DNA of 64,000 nt from an uncultured Bacteroidales bacterium (GTDB taxonomy: Bacteria; Bacteroidota; Bacteroidia; Bacteroidales; Bacteroidaceae), in the NCBI GenBank assembly GCA_949297215.1, contig CASFRV010000001.1, positions 62,001-126,000 of the forward strand. Reading direction: 5' to 3'. Under the pieces are notes generated by a model that saw only the letters and a list, made by a program, of their open reading frames with translations, was not told where the DNA came from and searched no databases. The position numbers were made by a program, and so were the translations under genes. Numbering within the stretch: the stretch's first letter is position 1; the number at the start of each line of letters is the position of its first letter. Shown piece after piece: positions 62,942 to 64,000 of this stretch.

Positions 62942-63508
62942 ATGTTGTTCAGAATAAAATTTATATCAGACGAAGTAGGAGGTTTTCTGCGAGAGATTGA
63001 GATCGAAAGCGACGCTACCTTCTTGGAATTGAACGAAGCTGTATTGTCGTCGTGCGGATACCCGGATGATCAGATGACTTCTTTCTATATTTGTAACGAC
63101 GAGTGGGAGAGAAAACAGCAGATCACCCGTGAGGACATGGGTACGAGCGGAGCCGACGAGGATATCTACGTCATGGAGCGTACGCGTCTGAGTGAGTTTA
63201 TTGAGGATCAGGACCAGAAAATGGAGTTTATTTTCGACCCATTTTCGGAGCGTGCCTTTTATCTGGACGTAACGGAGTTGATACCCGGGAAGCACTTGGA
63301 GCACGCGGTCGTAGTACGCAGCATAGGCGATGCCCCCGTGCAGATCATGTTGCCCGACGACGAAATGCCGGTGCCGGCCGCAGGCAAAAAGTCGTCTACG
63401 CTCGACGAGGACGAGGCTTCGGAGTTTTATGGCAACGACGATTTCGAGAGCGATGAGTTTGATCCCGAGGGCTTTGAAATAAGCGACGGAGATCCGTATC
63501 GTCAGTAA
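62942..63508 (+). CDS. Plasmid pRiA4b ORF-3-like (IS1096 passenger TnpR-like) acidic protein
   Basis: A 188-residue soluble protein. The first 150 residues match the PRiA4_ORF3 fold: [39 protein letters not shown] and [11 protein letters not shown]. The last 35 residues are very acidic ([20 protein letters not shown]). The name comes from mobile elements, but here the gene lies between lpxA and miaA, and as I recall this neighbourhood is conserved in Bacteroidales. No biochemical function is established that I know of. It is in the lpx operon by spacing (7 and 14 bases). Confidence 0.8.
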   Translation: MLFRIKFISDEVGGFLREIEIESDATFLELNEAVLSSCGYPDDQMTSFYICNDEWERKQQITREDMGTSGADEDIYVMERTRLSEFIEDQDQKMEFIFDPFSERAFYLDVTELIPGKHLEHAVVVRSIGDAPVQIMLPDDEMPVPAAGKKSSTLDEDEASEFYGNDDFESDEFDPEGFEISDGDPYRQ

Positions 63509-63522
63509 TTGGAACCAGCTTT

Positions 63523-64000
63523 TTGAAGACGCTTGTTGTCTTATTGGGCCCTACGGGAGTGGGGAAAACAGAGCTGAGCCTTCGTTTGGCCGAAAGTTTC
63601 TGTACGCCCATCCTGAATGCCGACTCGCGGCAGATTTATCGCGACATTCCCATCGGAACCGCTGCGCCAACCATCGCCGAAAGAGAGCGCGTGCCCCATT
63701 ATTTTGTCGGTACGCTGGCTTTGGAAGACTATTACAGTGCGGCTCAATATGAGGCAGACGTCCTCCGGCTGTTGCCCACGCTTTTTCAGGAACGCGATGT
63801 CGTATTGCTGTCGGGTGGCTCCATGATGTATATCGACGCCGTCTGCCGGGGAATCGACGACATACCGACGGTCGACGACGAGACGCGGGCTTTTCTCCGG
63901 GCCCGATACGAGCGTGAGGGCCTTGCCCCCTTGGCCGAAGAGTTGCGGCTGCGCGACCCGGAATATTATGCAGCCTGCGACGTGCGCAATCCCAAGCGCG
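63523..64000 (+). CDS. miaA: tRNA dimethylallyltransferase, N-terminal part
   Basis: MiaA puts a dimethylallyl group on A37 of tRNAs reading UNN codons. The first 159 residues are in the window; the gene leaves at the right edge. The P-loop [18 protein letters not shown] and [19 protein letters not shown] are diagnostic, as is [19 protein letters not shown]. There is no ATG: the best start is TTG at 63523, giving [12 protein letters not shown]; an ATT at 63508 is the only other in-frame option before the previous stop. Confidence 0.93.
   Translation, partial: MKTLVVLLGPTGVGKTELSLRLAESFCTPILNADSRQIYRDIPIGTAAPTIAERERVPHYFVGTLALEDYYSAAQYEADVLRLLPTLFQERDVVLLSGGSMMYIDAVCRGIDDIPTVDDETRAFLRARYEREGLAPLAEELRLRDPEYYAACDVRNPKR

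Noticed and set aside
62942-63508. Transposon remnant suggested by the IS1096 passenger name
   Set aside because: The gene is intact, operon-embedded and lacks transposase or inverted repeats nearby.

Overview
The window comes from the chromosome of a GC-rich member of the Bacteroidales (Bacteroidota). Four things in the sequence point there. (1) Many genes are preceded by the Bacteroidota promoter form TTG-N19/20-TAnnTTTG, and Shine-Dalgarno motifs are absent. (2) There are two SusC/SusD (RagA/RagB) pairs whose lipoproteins carry an acidic export signal after the lipobox cysteine. (3) LpxC is fused to FabZ. (4) Several families typical of the phylum are present (DUF4301, DUF4131-type ComEC, small orphan proteins). 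A genus cannot be fixed from sequence reading alone. No rRNA, tRNA, CRISPR array, insertion sequence or prophage was seen.

Layout. 1-7.4 kb is housekeeping: partial dnaN (minus), then yicC-gmk-nadD overlapping one another, thrS, and infC-rpmI-rplT. 7.4-9.6 kb holds a secreted protein with a sorting-type C-terminus and a 59-residue partner, closed by a strong terminator. 9.6-14.2 kb has an AraC regulator, an NrnA-type DHH phosphoesterase, a Nudix hydrolase and a TrpB2-type enzyme. 14.8-20.3 kb is a complete RND efflux operon (adaptor, pump, TolC). 20.4-24.8 kb has a DUF4301 protein, a split chromate transporter pair and NDH-2. 24.9-30 kb has a TetR regulator followed by ABC half-transporter, methyltransferase and ABC half-transporter. 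30-37.8 kb contains, mostly on the minus strand, comEC, rpe, purT, a new 53-residue ORF and an ECF sigma factor, plus an S9 peptidase on the plus strand. 38.7-40.8 kb has a TIGR01212 radical SAM protein and a chorismatase/Rid-like protein.

41.1-59.2 kb is the most striking part: one uninterrupted seven-gene operon in the order FAS1 lipoprotein, SusC, SusD, FAS1 lipoprotein, FAS1 lipoprotein, SusC, SusD. The gaps are 11-27 bases. It has no glycoside hydrolase, lyase, sulfatase, protease or local regulator, so it does not fit a normal polysaccharide utilisation locus. It looks like a dual outer-membrane TonB-dependent uptake or surface-assembly machine with beta-sheet-rich FAS1 surface lipoproteins. 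59.6-64 kb is the lipid A operon lpxD-lpxC/fabZ-lpxA, followed by a pRiA4b ORF-3-like acidic protein and partial miaA.

The intergenic spaces are not empty. One repeat family with a 21-base period (core CATGGG, flanked by CAGGCC and CAAGGC) occurs at three distant sites: 1.2, 14.4 and 38.3 kb. A second family with units of about 61-95 bases lies in both orientations between dnaN and yicC, and its outermost copies supply the promoters of those genes. A third array with 21-22 base spacing follows the FAS1/Sus operon. These repeats, a 53-residue ORF below 60 codons, and a 14-bp hairpin in the purT leader are the main unannotated structures.
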